In this document: one piece after another, positions 1 through 8,285 of the stretch | How positions within the stretch are numbered: position 1 is the first letter of the stretch | Layout of the letters: each line of letters begins with the position of its first letter | From: Fusobacterium perfoetens ATCC 29250 | Lineage (GTDB): Bacteria; Fusobacteriota; Fusobacteriia; Fusobacteriales; Fusobacteriaceae | Assembly: GCF_000622245.1 (NCBI RefSeq) | Contig: NZ_KK211416.1 | Location: forward strand, 62,001-126,000 | DNA length: 64,000 nucleotides | Reading direction: 5' to 3' | Notes under the pieces: model-generated | The model's database searches: none | What the model was told of the DNA's origin: nothing | The model's input: only the letters and a program-made list of their open reading frames with translations | Position numbers and translations under genes: made by a program

Positions 1-486
1 TAAAACTTTTTCTGTATTTTTTCCATATTCTTCAAAAATTTTTTCACAGAACCATTTAGGATATGAATAAAGAATATCATAAGCTTTTTCATTTTTTAAT
101 TTTTCTAAAATTTCATCTTTTTCTCTGTCATAATTTCTTAAAACGCCATTTATAAATCTTCCTACAGGAACACTAAATTTTTTCTTTGTAAGCTCTGTAG
201 CTTCCCAAATAACACCTTTTGTATCACTATTCATAAAAGTCATTTGATATATAGAAATTCTAAAAAGTTGTCTTTGCCACTCTTTTTTTATCTCTTTTAC
301 CTTTTGATTTATAACATAATCTAAAAATATTTTATTTCTAATAACCCCATAAAAAACTTCAGTTATAAAACCTCTTTCTTTTGGACTTAAAGTATTTTCT
401 TTAAAATATTCATTTAAAGCTATATTAGAAAACTTTCCTTGTTCTACTTCTGACAATAAAACTATTATCCTTTGTTTTATATTCAA
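1..486 (-). CDS. rsmB: RsmB-like 16S rRNA (cytosine-C5) methyltransferase, N-terminal part (runs off window)
   Basis: The first 162 residues of a protein whose C-terminus lies outside the window. The visible part is an all-helical NusB-like RNA-binding domain: it opens with a NusB-like segment (QRIIVLLSEVEQG), then LSPKERGFITEVFYGVIR, which matches the LxxxDRxFxxxLVYGVLR signature at the front of RsmB/Sun methyltransferases. The family methylates C967 of 16S rRNA; the catalytic domain is not visible here. I chose the TTG at 486-484 because a full AGGAGGG ribosome site sits five bases upstream; no ATG competes. It lies 13 bases downstream of eutH on the same strand, so it is probably co-transcribed. 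A free-standing NusB-like protein is the alternative, but the ORF continues past NusB length. Confidence 0.82.
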   Translation of the reverse strand, partial: MNIKQRIIVLLSEVEQGKFSNIALNEYFKENTLSPKERGFITEVFYGVIRNKIFLDYVINQKVKEIKKEWQRQLFRISIYQMTFMNSDTKGVIWEATELTKKKFSVPVGRFINGVLRNYDREKDEILEKLKNEKAYDILYSYPKWFCEKIFEEYGKNTEKVL

Positions 487-499
487 GATACCCTCCTGA

Positions 500-1582
500 T
501 TAATTATTTTTTTCTAATTTATATAATAAATTTCCTACAAACATTGCTAAGATTCCTCCTGAAAGTTTTGCAACAATTACAGGAACAACCATAGACTTTT
601 CAATTCCAGCTGTAAATCCCAAATGACTTCCGAATACAAAAGCGCCACTTACAGAAAAAGCAATATTCATTATTTTTCCTTTAGGGTCCATATCTTTTAC
701 TAAAGCAAGCATTGGAATATTGTGAGCAAGACAAGCTATAAATCCAGCTACAGAATTTTCATTTACATCTAAAATTTTTCCAATTTTTATTAAAAATTTT
801 TTGAATATATTTGTTATAAAATATACAAGAGGAAAAGCTCCTGATAAAACCATAGCAATTTTACAAACTGTTTCACCAGCTTCTAAAGCTGAAATCATAT
901 TTTTTACTATAACTACACCTGTCAAGATTCTAATGCTTTCTAAAGCAAATCCTATTGTTATTAATATTGTAATAATTTTTCCAAAAATTAAGAAACCACT
1001 AGCTATTTTTTTAGGATATTTAAAAAGTAAAAGTCCTAAAATTATAGTTAATATGAAAGTAGGGATTAAGTTTAAAATTAAAAATTTTATATTAAATCCT
1101 GCTACTAATCCACCTAAGAAACAACCGAAAGGAACTGTAATTATTCCAGCTAAAATTCCTTTTGAAAGATATTTTTCATCTTCTTTTTTTATCATTCCCA
1201 TTGATACAGGAATAGAAAAAGAAAGAGTTGCCCCTAAAGTAGCACTTAATATTAAACCTCCTAAATATCCACCCTCTTTAGTATGAGCTAATTCCATTCC
1301 TAAAGAATAACCTCCCATATCATTGGCAAGAATTGTTCCAGGAAAAAGTCCAGGGTCGATACCAAAAAAGTTATATAAAGGAGAGATAATTGGATTTAAA
1401 AAATTGGCAATTACAGGAGAAAGACAAATTATTCCTATCATAGAAAGTCCTAAAGAACCCATTGCCATTATTCCCTCTTCAAATTTTTTTCCATAACCTA
1501 GTTTATTTCCAAAAATTCTATCAATAGCTCCAACTATCATAAATAATATCATAATATATATAATTAAATCATTTATTTGCAT
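500..1582 (-). CDS. eutH: EutH-family ethanolamine permease
   Basis: A 360-residue, strongly hydrophobic protein with about ten membrane segments. It carries family stretches such as FPGTILANDMGGYSLGMELA near residue 85 and a glycine-rich C-terminal FGSHLGFTAGIE. The length matches EutH, which moves ethanolamine across the inner membrane. No ethanolamine lyase, microcompartment or regulator genes are nearby, so this copy is an orphan paired with rsmB. The start ATG is preceded by GGGGAA. A good sigma-70 promoter lies about 30 bases upstream. Substrate is inferred from the family only. Confidence 0.88.
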   Translation of the reverse strand: MQINDLIIYIMILFMIVGAIDRIFGNKLGYGKKFEEGIMAMGSLGLSMIGIICLSPVIANFLNPIISPLYNFFGIDPGLFPGTILANDMGGYSLGMELAHTKEGGYLGGLILSATLGATLSFSIPVSMGMIKKEDEKYLSKGILAGIITVPFGCFLGGLVAGFNIKFLILNLIPTFILTIILGLLLFKYPKKIASGFLIFGKIITILITIGFALESIRILTGVVIVKNMISALEAGETVCKIAMVLSGAFPLVYFITNIFKKFLIKIGKILDVNENSVAGFIACLAHNIPMLALVKDMDPKGKIMNIAFSVSGAFVFGSHLGFTAGIEKSMVVPVIVAKLSGGILAMFVGNLLYKLEKNN

Positions 1583-1612
1583 TTTTTCCCCTACTTAAAA
1601 TATTCTTTATAT

Positions 1613-1641
1613 ATGATACCGTAATTTTAAATGAATGTCAA
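1613..1641 (-). promoter_or_regulatory. Promoter of eutH (-35 TTGACA, 17 bp, -10 TATCAT)
   Basis: Reading the minus strand, TTGACA (1641-1636) is followed by a 17-base spacer and TATCAT (1618-1613). It faces away from the MORN-gene promoter about 50 bases away, so the two genes share a divergent control region. Confidence 0.75.
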
Positions 1642-1686
1642 ACTATCTAAAAATTTTATTTTATTAAAAATAAATGTTTTTATATG

Positions 1687-1715
1687 TTGACTTTTTTATG
1701 AATGCAAGGTATACT
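1687..1715 (+). promoter_or_regulatory. Promoter of the MORN-repeat gene (-35 TTGACT, 17 bp, -10 TATACT)
   Basis: TTGACT at 1687-1692, a 17-base spacer and TATACT at 1710-1715, about 62 bases before the start codon. The match to the vegetative consensus is close. Confidence 0.78.
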
Positions 1716-1777
1716 ATTAATATCAAAATGTTAAAATAAAATACATTTCTAATTCACTTTTTTTCAAGGAGGCGGTT

Positions 1778-2326
1778 ATGATGGTTAATCAATACAATGG
1801 TGAAGGAAAAAAAGAAGGTTTATGGGTAAAATACTTTGAAAATGGTAAAGTAAAAGAGGAAAAAAACTATGTAAATGGAGTTAGAGAAGGTGAATATAAA
1901 TGCTACTATTCTAATGGACAAGTAGAGACTAGAAAACATTACAAAAATGGAAATTTAGATGGAGTTTATGAAACTTTCCTATCTAATGGAGCTAGAGATA
2001 CTGTTTATCATTTAGTTAATGGAGAAATGGTTGGAAGATACGAATCTTTCTATCCAAATGGACAAACTAAAAAGCTTGTAGAATATGTAGATTCTAAAAA
2101 TACAAAAACAAATTTATCTTTCTATATGGACGGAAAAGTTCAAAAAGATTGTAATATAAAAGATGGAAAACTTTCAGGAGCTTATAAAGAATACTATTCT
2201 AATGGACAGTTATATATATGTGCTTTCTATGAAAATGGTGAATTAAATGGTGAATATAAAGAATATGATGAAAGTGGAGCTTTAGTAAAAGATTGCGTTT
2301 ACAAAAATAATAAAATAGAAAAATAA
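1778..2326 (+). CDS. MORN-variant repeat protein (YwqK-like)
   Basis: A 182-residue protein built from about seven tandem repeats of the MORN_2 type (core E/K-G-x-x-K/E-x-Y-Y-x-N-G-Q), for example GEYKCYYSNGQVETRKHYKNG and GAYKEYYSNGQLY. No signal peptide, so probably cytoplasmic. Similar proteins are often named toxin-antitoxin YwqK-family antitoxins, but no toxin partner is adjacent and I do not assign that role. The gene is a single transcription unit: its own promoter upstream, an AAGGAGG ribosome site, and a terminator just after the stop. Two consecutive ATGs (1778, 1781) are both usable starts. Function unknown. Confidence 0.8.
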   Translation: MMVNQYNGEGKKEGLWVKYFENGKVKEEKNYVNGVREGEYKCYYSNGQVETRKHYKNGNLDGVYETFLSNGARDTVYHLVNGEMVGRYESFYPNGQTKKLVEYVDSKNTKTNLSFYMDGKVQKDCNIKDGKLSGAYKEYYSNGQLYICAFYENGELNGEYKEYDESGALVKDCVYKNNKIEK

Positions 2327-2334
2327 TTATTAAT

Positions 2335-2369
2335 AAAAGAGGTTTTGTGGATACAATACCTCTTTTTTA
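2335..2369 (+). terminator. Intrinsic terminator after the MORN-repeat gene
   Basis: A nine-base stem AAAAGAGGT / ACCTCTTTT, with a second inner TTGT/ACAA helix, is followed by a T-run. Confidence 0.85.
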
Positions 2370-2448
2370 TTGTATATAAAAAAATTATAGAAAAACATAC
2401 TTATCTTTCTATAATTTTATGATATATTATTATTGAGGTGATATTTTT

Positions 2449-3423
2449 ATGATAATCAAAAAATTAAAATCTCTCAATAATAAGATTGATGATTTTCTTT
2501 GTGAAGATACAAAGTCTATATTAGAAAAAATACATCTTATTTTTAAAGAGAAGAATTTTCAAGGATATTTAGTTGGAGGAATTATAAGAGATATTTTTCT
2601 TTCAAAAAATACTTTAGACATAGATATAGTATCTCCAAATTTTTTAGAAATTGGAAATTATATAATAAATAATTTTTCTGTGGAAAAATATAGAATAAAT
2701 GAAAACTTCTTAACTTTTAATATAAAACTTACAAATGGAATTAATATAGATATAGCTTCTCCTAGAAATGAAGTTTATCCTTTTTCTGGAAGTTTACCAA
2801 TAGTTTCATTTTGTGATATAGAAGATGATGTTGCTAGGAGAGATTTTTCTATAAATTCTATTTATTTAAATTTACAAGATTTTAAAATTTTTGATAAATT
2901 TAATGGAATTGAAGATATAAAAAATAAAAAAGTAAAGATTTTACATAATAAAAGTTTTTATGATGACCCTACCCGTATTTTACGAGGAATTAAATTTGCT
3001 AGTAGATATAATTTTTCTTTTGATAAAGGAACAGATTTATTAATAAAAAAAGCAGTAGATGAAAATTATTTAGAAAATATTTCAAGTGATAGACTTAGAA
3101 ATGAACTTTTACTTTTATTTAAAGAAAAAAATATAGAATCAATTTTATATTTTTTAAAAGATTATAATATTTTAAATTTTTTAAATATTAATATAGATAT
3201 AAAAAAAATTAAAGAATATATAGACTTTTATAACTCACTTAATGAAAAGATAAAAGAAAAGTTTTTTATTGATTATTTTGAAAATTTTCTTTTTATAATT
3301 CTATTTTTTTCTTTAAATAATCAAAATAGGGAGAATTTATTTAAAAAATTTAATATTTCTAAGAAAAAAATTAGAAAAATAAACGAATTTTTCTTTTATT
3401 ACCTTGATATTTCTACCTTTTAA
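2449..3423 (+). CDS. cca: CCA tRNA nucleotidyltransferase / poly(A) polymerase family protein
   Basis: A 324-residue class II nucleotidyltransferase. The head domain shows LVGGIIRD (about residue 41), the metal-binding pair in LDIDIVSP, then RRDFSINSIYL and DPTRILRGIKFASR, the conserved block order of CCA-adding enzymes, which add or repair the 3' CCA of tRNAs. It is shorter than the usual 400-450 residues, and the C-terminal body is reduced. Sequence alone does not separate CCA-adding from poly(A) activity. The tRNA-Arg in this window already encodes its CCA, so the enzyme would be for repair there. The start ATG follows TGAGGTGAT. aroA-like starts 48 bases downstream. Confidence 0.83.
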   Translation: MIIKKLKSLNNKIDDFLCEDTKSILEKIHLIFKEKNFQGYLVGGIIRDIFLSKNTLDIDIVSPNFLEIGNYIINNFSVEKYRINENFLTFNIKLTNGINIDIASPRNEVYPFSGSLPIVSFCDIEDDVARRDFSINSIYLNLQDFKIFDKFNGIEDIKNKKVKILHNKSFYDDPTRILRGIKFASRYNFSFDKGTDLLIKKAVDENYLENISSDRLRNELLLLFKEKNIESILYFLKDYNILNFLNINIDIKKIKEYIDFYNSLNEKIKEKFFIDYFENFLFIILFFSLNNQNRENLFKKFNISKKKIRKINEFFFYYLDISTF

Positions 3424-3471
3424 ATGATATAATAAAATTAGGTGTGGTTTATTTAGGAGAGGTGAGATGTA

Positions 3472-4755
3472 ATGAAAGAAGAATATTCGATTAAAACTAG
3501 AGAGAATTTTTGTACAGAAATTAGTATACCGGGATCTAAATCTATGACTACAAGAGCTTTGATTCTTGCTTCTTTATCAGAAAATCCTGTTATACTTAAA
3601 AATCCACTTTTTAGTGAAGATATAGTTCAAATGATAGAGTGTCTTACTAAATTAGGAAATAAAATTTTAGTTTCTGATGACAAAAAATATATTAAAATAT
3701 CTGGAAATAAAAAAAGAGAATTTGGAAAAAAAACTTTACATGTAGGTAATTCAGGTTCTGTTATGAAATTCTTAATTTCCTATATTGCAACAGGAAAAGG
3801 AGAAATAACTATAGATGCTTCATCTAGAGTTACAAGTAGACCTATTCGTGAATTTGTAGACAGTATGAGAGAATTAGGACTTGAAATAGAGTATTTAAAA
3901 AAATCAGGCTTTTTACCTATAAAAATATATTCTCAAGGAACAAAATCTAATATTATAAAAGTTCCAGGAAAAAATAGTAGTCAGTATCTATCTTCTGTGT
4001 TACTTTCTGCTTCACATTTTAATAGTGATATAGAGGTATTAACATCTCATAAAATTAGTTCAAAATCATATATAGATATAACTCTAAAAATGTTACATGA
4101 TTTTGGAGCAAAAATAGAAAAAACAGAAAATGGATATTTAGTTAAAAAAACTAATTTTGACACAGTAAAAGGCTACCTTATAGAAGGTGATATGGCTTCT
4201 GCTTCGTATTTTTTAGCAGCAGCCCTTATAACTAATAGTACAATAAAAATAAATAATTTTTCATATAATAGTATTCAAGGAGATTATAAATTCCTTGAAA
4301 TTATGGAAGAACTAGGACTTAAAATTATTGAAAGAACTAAAACTTCTATTACAGTTCAAGGTGTTGAATCTTATGAGGGATTCTCTCTTGACCTTAATAG
4401 AACTCCAGACCTTGTTCCTACTCTTTCAATAGTGGCATTATTTGCAAATTCTCCTTCAGAGATACATAATGTTGCAAATTTAAGAACAAAAGGAAATGAT
4501 AGATTAAATTCTATTCGTACAGAACTTAAGAAAATATATGGAAGTGTTACAGACCTTCCAGATGGAATAAAAATTATTCCTAAAAAAGCAGGAACTTATA
4601 AAGGTGGAGTTATGGAAACATATAATGACCACAGATTAGCAATGAGTTTTTCATTAATAGGGCTTAAAGTAAGTGGAATATCACTTGCTAATAGTCATTG
4701 TGTGTCTAAAGTTTTCCCTAACTTTTTTGAAGAATTTGAAAATATATATAAATAA
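3472..4755 (+). CDS. EPSP synthase paralogue with altered catalytic residues
   Basis: A 427-residue enolpyruvyl-transferase fold protein. It keeps PGSKSMTTRALILASL, SRPIREF, NSSQYLSS, the Asp of the TPDLVP block, YNDHRLAMSF and CVSKVFPNFF, so most phosphate- and PEP-contacting residues are present. Two positions normally invariant in EPSP synthase differ. The LRxKExDRL block reads LRTKGNDRL, so the catalytic Glu (E341 in E. coli numbering) is Gly. In GNxGTxMR the sequence is GNSGSVMK, with Lys for Arg. A second, canonical AroA is encoded at 18539-19840 beside aroB. This copy is outside any aromatic operon, between cca and a coiled-coil gene. The fold is clear; activity as an EPSP synthase is doubtful, and another enolpyruvyl acceptor is possible. 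Confidence 0.8.
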   Translation: MKEEYSIKTRENFCTEISIPGSKSMTTRALILASLSENPVILKNPLFSEDIVQMIECLTKLGNKILVSDDKKYIKISGNKKREFGKKTLHVGNSGSVMKFLISYIATGKGEITIDASSRVTSRPIREFVDSMRELGLEIEYLKKSGFLPIKIYSQGTKSNIIKVPGKNSSQYLSSVLLSASHFNSDIEVLTSHKISSKSYIDITLKMLHDFGAKIEKTENGYLVKKTNFDTVKGYLIEGDMASASYFLAAALITNSTIKINNFSYNSIQGDYKFLEIMEELGLKIIERTKTSITVQGVESYEGFSLDLNRTPDLVPTLSIVALFANSPSEIHNVANLRTKGNDRLNSIRTELKKIYGSVTDLPDGIKIIPKKAGTYKGGVMETYNDHRLAMSFSLIGLKVSGISLANSHCVSKVFPNFFEEFENIYK

Positions 4756-4772
4756 TTATTTATGGAGGAAAT

Positions 4773-5780
4773 ATGGGATTATTCTTTAACAAGAATCTTG
4801 AAGTTAAAATAGAGGAATTAAGTAATAAAATAGAAGAGTTAAATAATAAGATAAGAACCTTAAATAATATTATTGCAGAAAAAGATCAAGAGGTAGATAT
4901 ATTAAAATTAAAGTTAAAACATAGTGAAGAAAGTTCACTTTCTGTAGAGTCTTTTGAATACTTACAAGAACAAATAAGAGTTTTAACTTCAGAAAAACAA
5001 ACTCTTACTAATAAAATTCAAGTCCTTGAAAAAAGTTTAGGTGATTCTAAAAATTCTATTCTTTCTATGGGTCAACTTGAAATTATGGAAAAAAATCTAA
5101 AAAAGACTAAAGAAGAAAATAAAATTCTTAGTGAAAAAGTAAATATTTTAGAGATGAAAGTTAAAGAAGTAGAAAATTCTTCTGTTTCTCCTAAACAAAT
5201 GGAAATTATGGAAAAAAATCTAAAAAAAGCTAGAGCAGAAAATTTAGAATTACAAGAAAAACTTTCTTATTATCAAGAAACAGCTAAAGAGGTTGTTAAA
5301 ATTCAAGTTGAGCAAAGACCTATGGAATTTTCTGAAAATGCTATTTTCCTAGATAAGTTTAAATATAAAATTTTAATTGAAGATTTCTTTGAAGGAACAA
5401 AATTTAAAGAAATACGTGAGTTTCTTCTAAAAAAAGATTATGTATTTTTAAATGATATTAAAAATTTTAAAGAAATTGAAGGGCTTGATAAAAAGAAAAA
5501 TTTCAAAGCTGCTTGTTTAAAAGTTCAAAACTTTGAAAAAGGTATTGTTCCTTTAGAAGATAGAGTTTTACTTTGTAAGGGAGCAAAGGTTCAAAAAATA
5601 TTTAAGTCATTTAGAAAGTTTACTAATTATCTTGTTGAAAATAATTTAGAATATATGGATAATCTTGATGGAGCTGATTTTAAAGCTCTTTCTGTAAAAG
5701 CTAGTATTATGAGTAAATCTGTAAGAGATATTATGAATACTGCTGAAGAATATTTTAATACTTATAAGATAAAAGAATAG
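4773..5780 (+). CDS. Coiled-coil protein of unknown function
   Basis: 335 residues. Residues about 5-175 form a continuous heptad-rich coiled coil containing an internal duplication (EIMEKNLKKTKEEN then EIMEKNLKKARAEN, about 42 residues apart). Residues about 190-335 form a separate Lys/Phe-rich globular domain. No signal peptide or membrane segment, so a cytoplasmic rod-like protein is likely. GGAGGAAAT precedes the ATG. It sits 17 bases after the aroA-like gene and 12 bases before coaBC, consistent with an operon. I do not recognise a named family. Confidence 0.72.
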   Translation: MGLFFNKNLEVKIEELSNKIEELNNKIRTLNNIIAEKDQEVDILKLKLKHSEESSLSVESFEYLQEQIRVLTSEKQTLTNKIQVLEKSLGDSKNSILSMGQLEIMEKNLKKTKEENKILSEKVNILEMKVKEVENSSVSPKQMEIMEKNLKKARAENLELQEKLSYYQETAKEVVKIQVEQRPMEFSENAIFLDKFKYKILIEDFFEGTKFKEIREFLLKKDYVFLNDIKNFKEIEGLDKKKNFKAACLKVQNFEKGIVPLEDRVLLCKGAKVQKIFKSFRKFTNYLVENNLEYMDNLDGADFKALSVKASIMSKSVRDIMNTAEEYFNTYKIKE

Positions 5781-5792
5781 GGGGAGATTCTT

Positions 5793-6968
5793 TTGAAAAA
5801 TATATTAGTTGGTGTTTGTGGAGGTATTGCAGCCTATAAGTCTGCCAACATAATTTCTAAATTTAAGAAAAAAGGTTATAATGTAAAAGTTATAATGACA
5901 AAAAATGCCACAGAAATTATAACACCTCTTACTCTTGAAACTCTTTCAAGAAATAAAGTAGTTATTGATATGTGGGATAAAAATAGAGGATATGAAGTTG
6001 AACATATATCTTTGGCTGAATGGGCTGATATTGTTTTAATAGCTCCAGCTACTTATAATATTATAGGAAAAATAGCTGGTGGTATAGCTGATGATATGCT
6101 TTCAACAGTTGTATCAGCTTGTACAAAACCAAAATATATAGCTCTTGCTATGAATGTAAATATGTATAATAATCCTATTCTCCATGAAAATATACAAAAA
6201 TTAAAAAAATATAATTATAATTTCATTGATGCTGATGAAGGATTTTTAGCTTGTAATGCAAATGCTAAAGGAAGATTAAAAGATGAAGATGAAATTGTTG
6301 AAATTATAGAAAATGCTTTAAATGACGAAAATAAAGATTTATTAAAAGGTAAAAAAATTCTTATTACAGCTGGTCGTACAGAAGAACCTATTGACCCTGT
6401 TAGATATTTAAGTAATAATTCTAGTGGTCAAATGGGATATGCCTTAGCAAATCAAGCTGTAAAAATGGGGGCTTCTGTAACTTTAGTTTCTGGTCCTACA
6501 AATCTTCCAATTCCAAAGGGACTTTGTGAATTTGTACAAACAAGAACAGCTATGGATATGTACAATGCTGTAATGGAAAGATTTGATAGTCAAGATATAG
6601 GAATAGCTTGTGCTGCAGTAGCTGATTATAAACCTAAATTTTATTCAGAGCAAAAAATAAAAAAAGCTGATGATGACTTAGTTATTGTTTTAGATAGAAA
6701 TCCTGATATATTATTTAATATGGGACAAAAGAAAAGTCATCAAATCTTAGTAGGATTTGCTGCAGAAACTGAAAATATAATAGAAAATGCTAATAAAAAA
6801 CTTATTAAGAAAAATCTTGATATGATAGTAGCTAACAATGCTCATAATATGAGAAGTTCTAATAACTCAGCAACTTTTATAAAAAAAGACGGAACTTCAA
6901 TAGATATTCCTGAAAAAACAAAAATTCAATTGGCTGTAGATATTTTAAAGGAAATATCAAAATTATAA
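5793..6968 (+). CDS. coaBC: Bifunctional phosphopantothenoylcysteine decarboxylase / phosphopantothenate-cysteine ligase
   Basis: 391 residues, the usual CoaBC length. The N-terminal flavoprotein half (CoaC) shows GVCGGIAAYKS, a His in VEHISLAEWAD, APATYNIIGKIAGGIADDM and AMNVNMYNNP. The C-terminal CoaB half begins near residue 190 with KKILITAGRTEEPIDPVRYLSNNSSG and includes AAVADYKP and the lysine-rich KIKK. Together they convert 4'-phosphopantothenate plus cysteine to 4'-phosphopantetheine for coenzyme A. The start is a TTG preceded by AGGGGGAGAT; no ATG in frame fits better. It ends its transcription unit with a terminator. Confidence 0.95.
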   Translation: MKNILVGVCGGIAAYKSANIISKFKKKGYNVKVIMTKNATEIITPLTLETLSRNKVVIDMWDKNRGYEVEHISLAEWADIVLIAPATYNIIGKIAGGIADDMLSTVVSACTKPKYIALAMNVNMYNNPILHENIQKLKKYNYNFIDADEGFLACNANAKGRLKDEDEIVEIIENALNDENKDLLKGKKILITAGRTEEPIDPVRYLSNNSSGQMGYALANQAVKMGASVTLVSGPTNLPIPKGLCEFVQTRTAMDMYNAVMERFDSQDIGIACAAVADYKPKFYSEQKIKKADDDLVIVLDRNPDILFNMGQKKSHQILVGFAAETENIIENANKKLIKKNLDMIVANNAHNMRSSNNSATFIKKDGTSIDIPEKTKIQLAVDILKEISKL

Positions 6969-6990
6969 AACTTATAAACACTTATATCTG

Positions 6991-7018
6991 ACACCTAAGA
7001 TATAGGTGTTTTTTTTAT
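6991..7018 (+). terminator. Intrinsic terminator after coaBC
   Basis: A seven-base stem ACACCTA / TAGGTGT with a short loop is followed by eight T residues. A TATAAT box for sbcD lies just beyond (7032-7037). Confidence 0.8.
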
Positions 7019-7058
7019 TACATAAATATAGTATAATAAAGGTGAAAGAGGTGATAAA

Positions 7059-8285
7059 ATGAAAATACTTCATACTTCAGATTGGCATCTTGGAAAAAAA
7101 TTAGAGAGTGTCAAAAGAATAGAAGAACAAAAAAAATTTATAGATACATTAGAAAATATAGTTGAAAATGAAAATCCACAAATTATTTTAGTGGCTGGAG
7201 ATATATTTGATAATCCTAATCCATCATCAGAAGCAGAGGGATTATTTTTTGATGCAATGAAAAAAATATCAAATTTTGGGAAAAGAGCTATAATAATAAT
7301 TCCTGGAAATCATGATGGAGCTGAAAGGTTGGCTGCTTCTAAAAATTTAGCTAGAGAATTTGGAATTATAATATATGAAAAGCCTTTTGAAATTAAAGAG
7401 GTTGGAAAGTATGGAGAATTTCAAGTAGTTAAATCTTTTGAGGGAGGAATTTTATTAAATATTGACAATGAAGAAATATATATTTATTCTCTTCCTTATA
7501 CTAATGAAAGTGTAATTGATGAAGAGTATTTGAATATAGAAACTTTTAAATATAAAAAAAATCCTGATGAAATATCTTTAGAAAATGTAGAGTATTCTAA
7601 AAAAGTTGGAGCTATTTTAAAAAAAGGAGTGGATTTTGTAGAAAATCTAAATATTCCTAAAATAATAATGTCACATTTATTTATAGCTGGAAGTAGTGGT
7701 GATGGAGATGAAAAACCTATTGAATTAGGAGGAAGTAAGGCTGTAAATTTAGGAGATTTACCAGAGGTTGATTATATTGCTTTAGGACATATTCATAAAC
7801 CTATGAAATATACTACAAAGAGAGCTTGTTATTCAGGTTCTCCAATAGAATATAGGGTAACAGAAAATAAATATTTAAAGAAAGTATTTATGGTTGATGT
7901 AAAAGGAAAATTACAAACTGATATTCAAGAAATTCAATTAGAAAATTATAAGCCTATAAAAATTTATGAAGTTTCTAATATTGAAGAGGGGATAAATATT
8001 TCTCAGAAACTTATAGAAAAAAATCAATGGATATATTTAAAAATTCATACTGATAGATATCTTTCAAGTAAAGATATTAGGGAGATTAATAAAAATAAAA
8101 ATGTAGTGGAGATTATTCCTATACTTAAAGGAAAAGAAAATGAAAATTCAGAAAATCTAAGTGTAGATTATAGTGAACTTAATATAAAAGATGCTTTTGT
8201 TGAATTCTATAAATCAGAAGATGGAATTGAACCAAGTAATGAGGTAGTAGATTTATTCTTAAAACTTTTGGAGGAAGATAGATAA
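7059..8285 (+). CDS. sbcD: Exonuclease SbcD (Mre11-type nuclease subunit)
   Basis: A 408-residue metallophosphoesterase with the Mre11/SbcD motifs in order: TSDWHLGK (residue 7), AGDIFDNPNPS (about 46), PGNHDGAER (about 84), MSHLF and ALGHIHKP. With SbcC it forms the ATP-dependent nuclease that opens hairpins and trims blocked DNA ends during repair and replication. The stop codon and the SbcC start overlap as TAATG, indicating translational coupling. The start ATG follows AAAGAGGTGAT; a TATAAT lies 21 bases upstream of the start codon. Confidence 0.95.
   Translation: MKILHTSDWHLGKKLESVKRIEEQKKFIDTLENIVENENPQIILVAGDIFDNPNPSSEAEGLFFDAMKKISNFGKRAIIIIPGNHDGAERLAASKNLAREFGIIIYEKPFEIKEVGKYGEFQVVKSFEGGILLNIDNEEIYIYSLPYTNESVIDEEYLNIETFKYKKNPDEISLENVEYSKKVGAILKKGVDFVENLNIPKIIMSHLFIAGSSGDGDEKPIELGGSKAVNLGDLPEVDYIALGHIHKPMKYTTKRACYSGSPIEYRVTENKYLKKVFMVDVKGKLQTDIQEIQLENYKPIKIYEVSNIEEGINISQKLIEKNQWIYLKIHTDRYLSSKDIREINKNKNVVEIIPILKGKENENSENLSVDYSELNIKDAFVEFYKSEDGIEPSNEVVDLFLKLLEEDR

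Noticed and set aside
801-1286. 161-codon plus-strand frame inside eutH
   Set aside because: A shadow of the hydrophobic eutH coding strand with no ribosome site.
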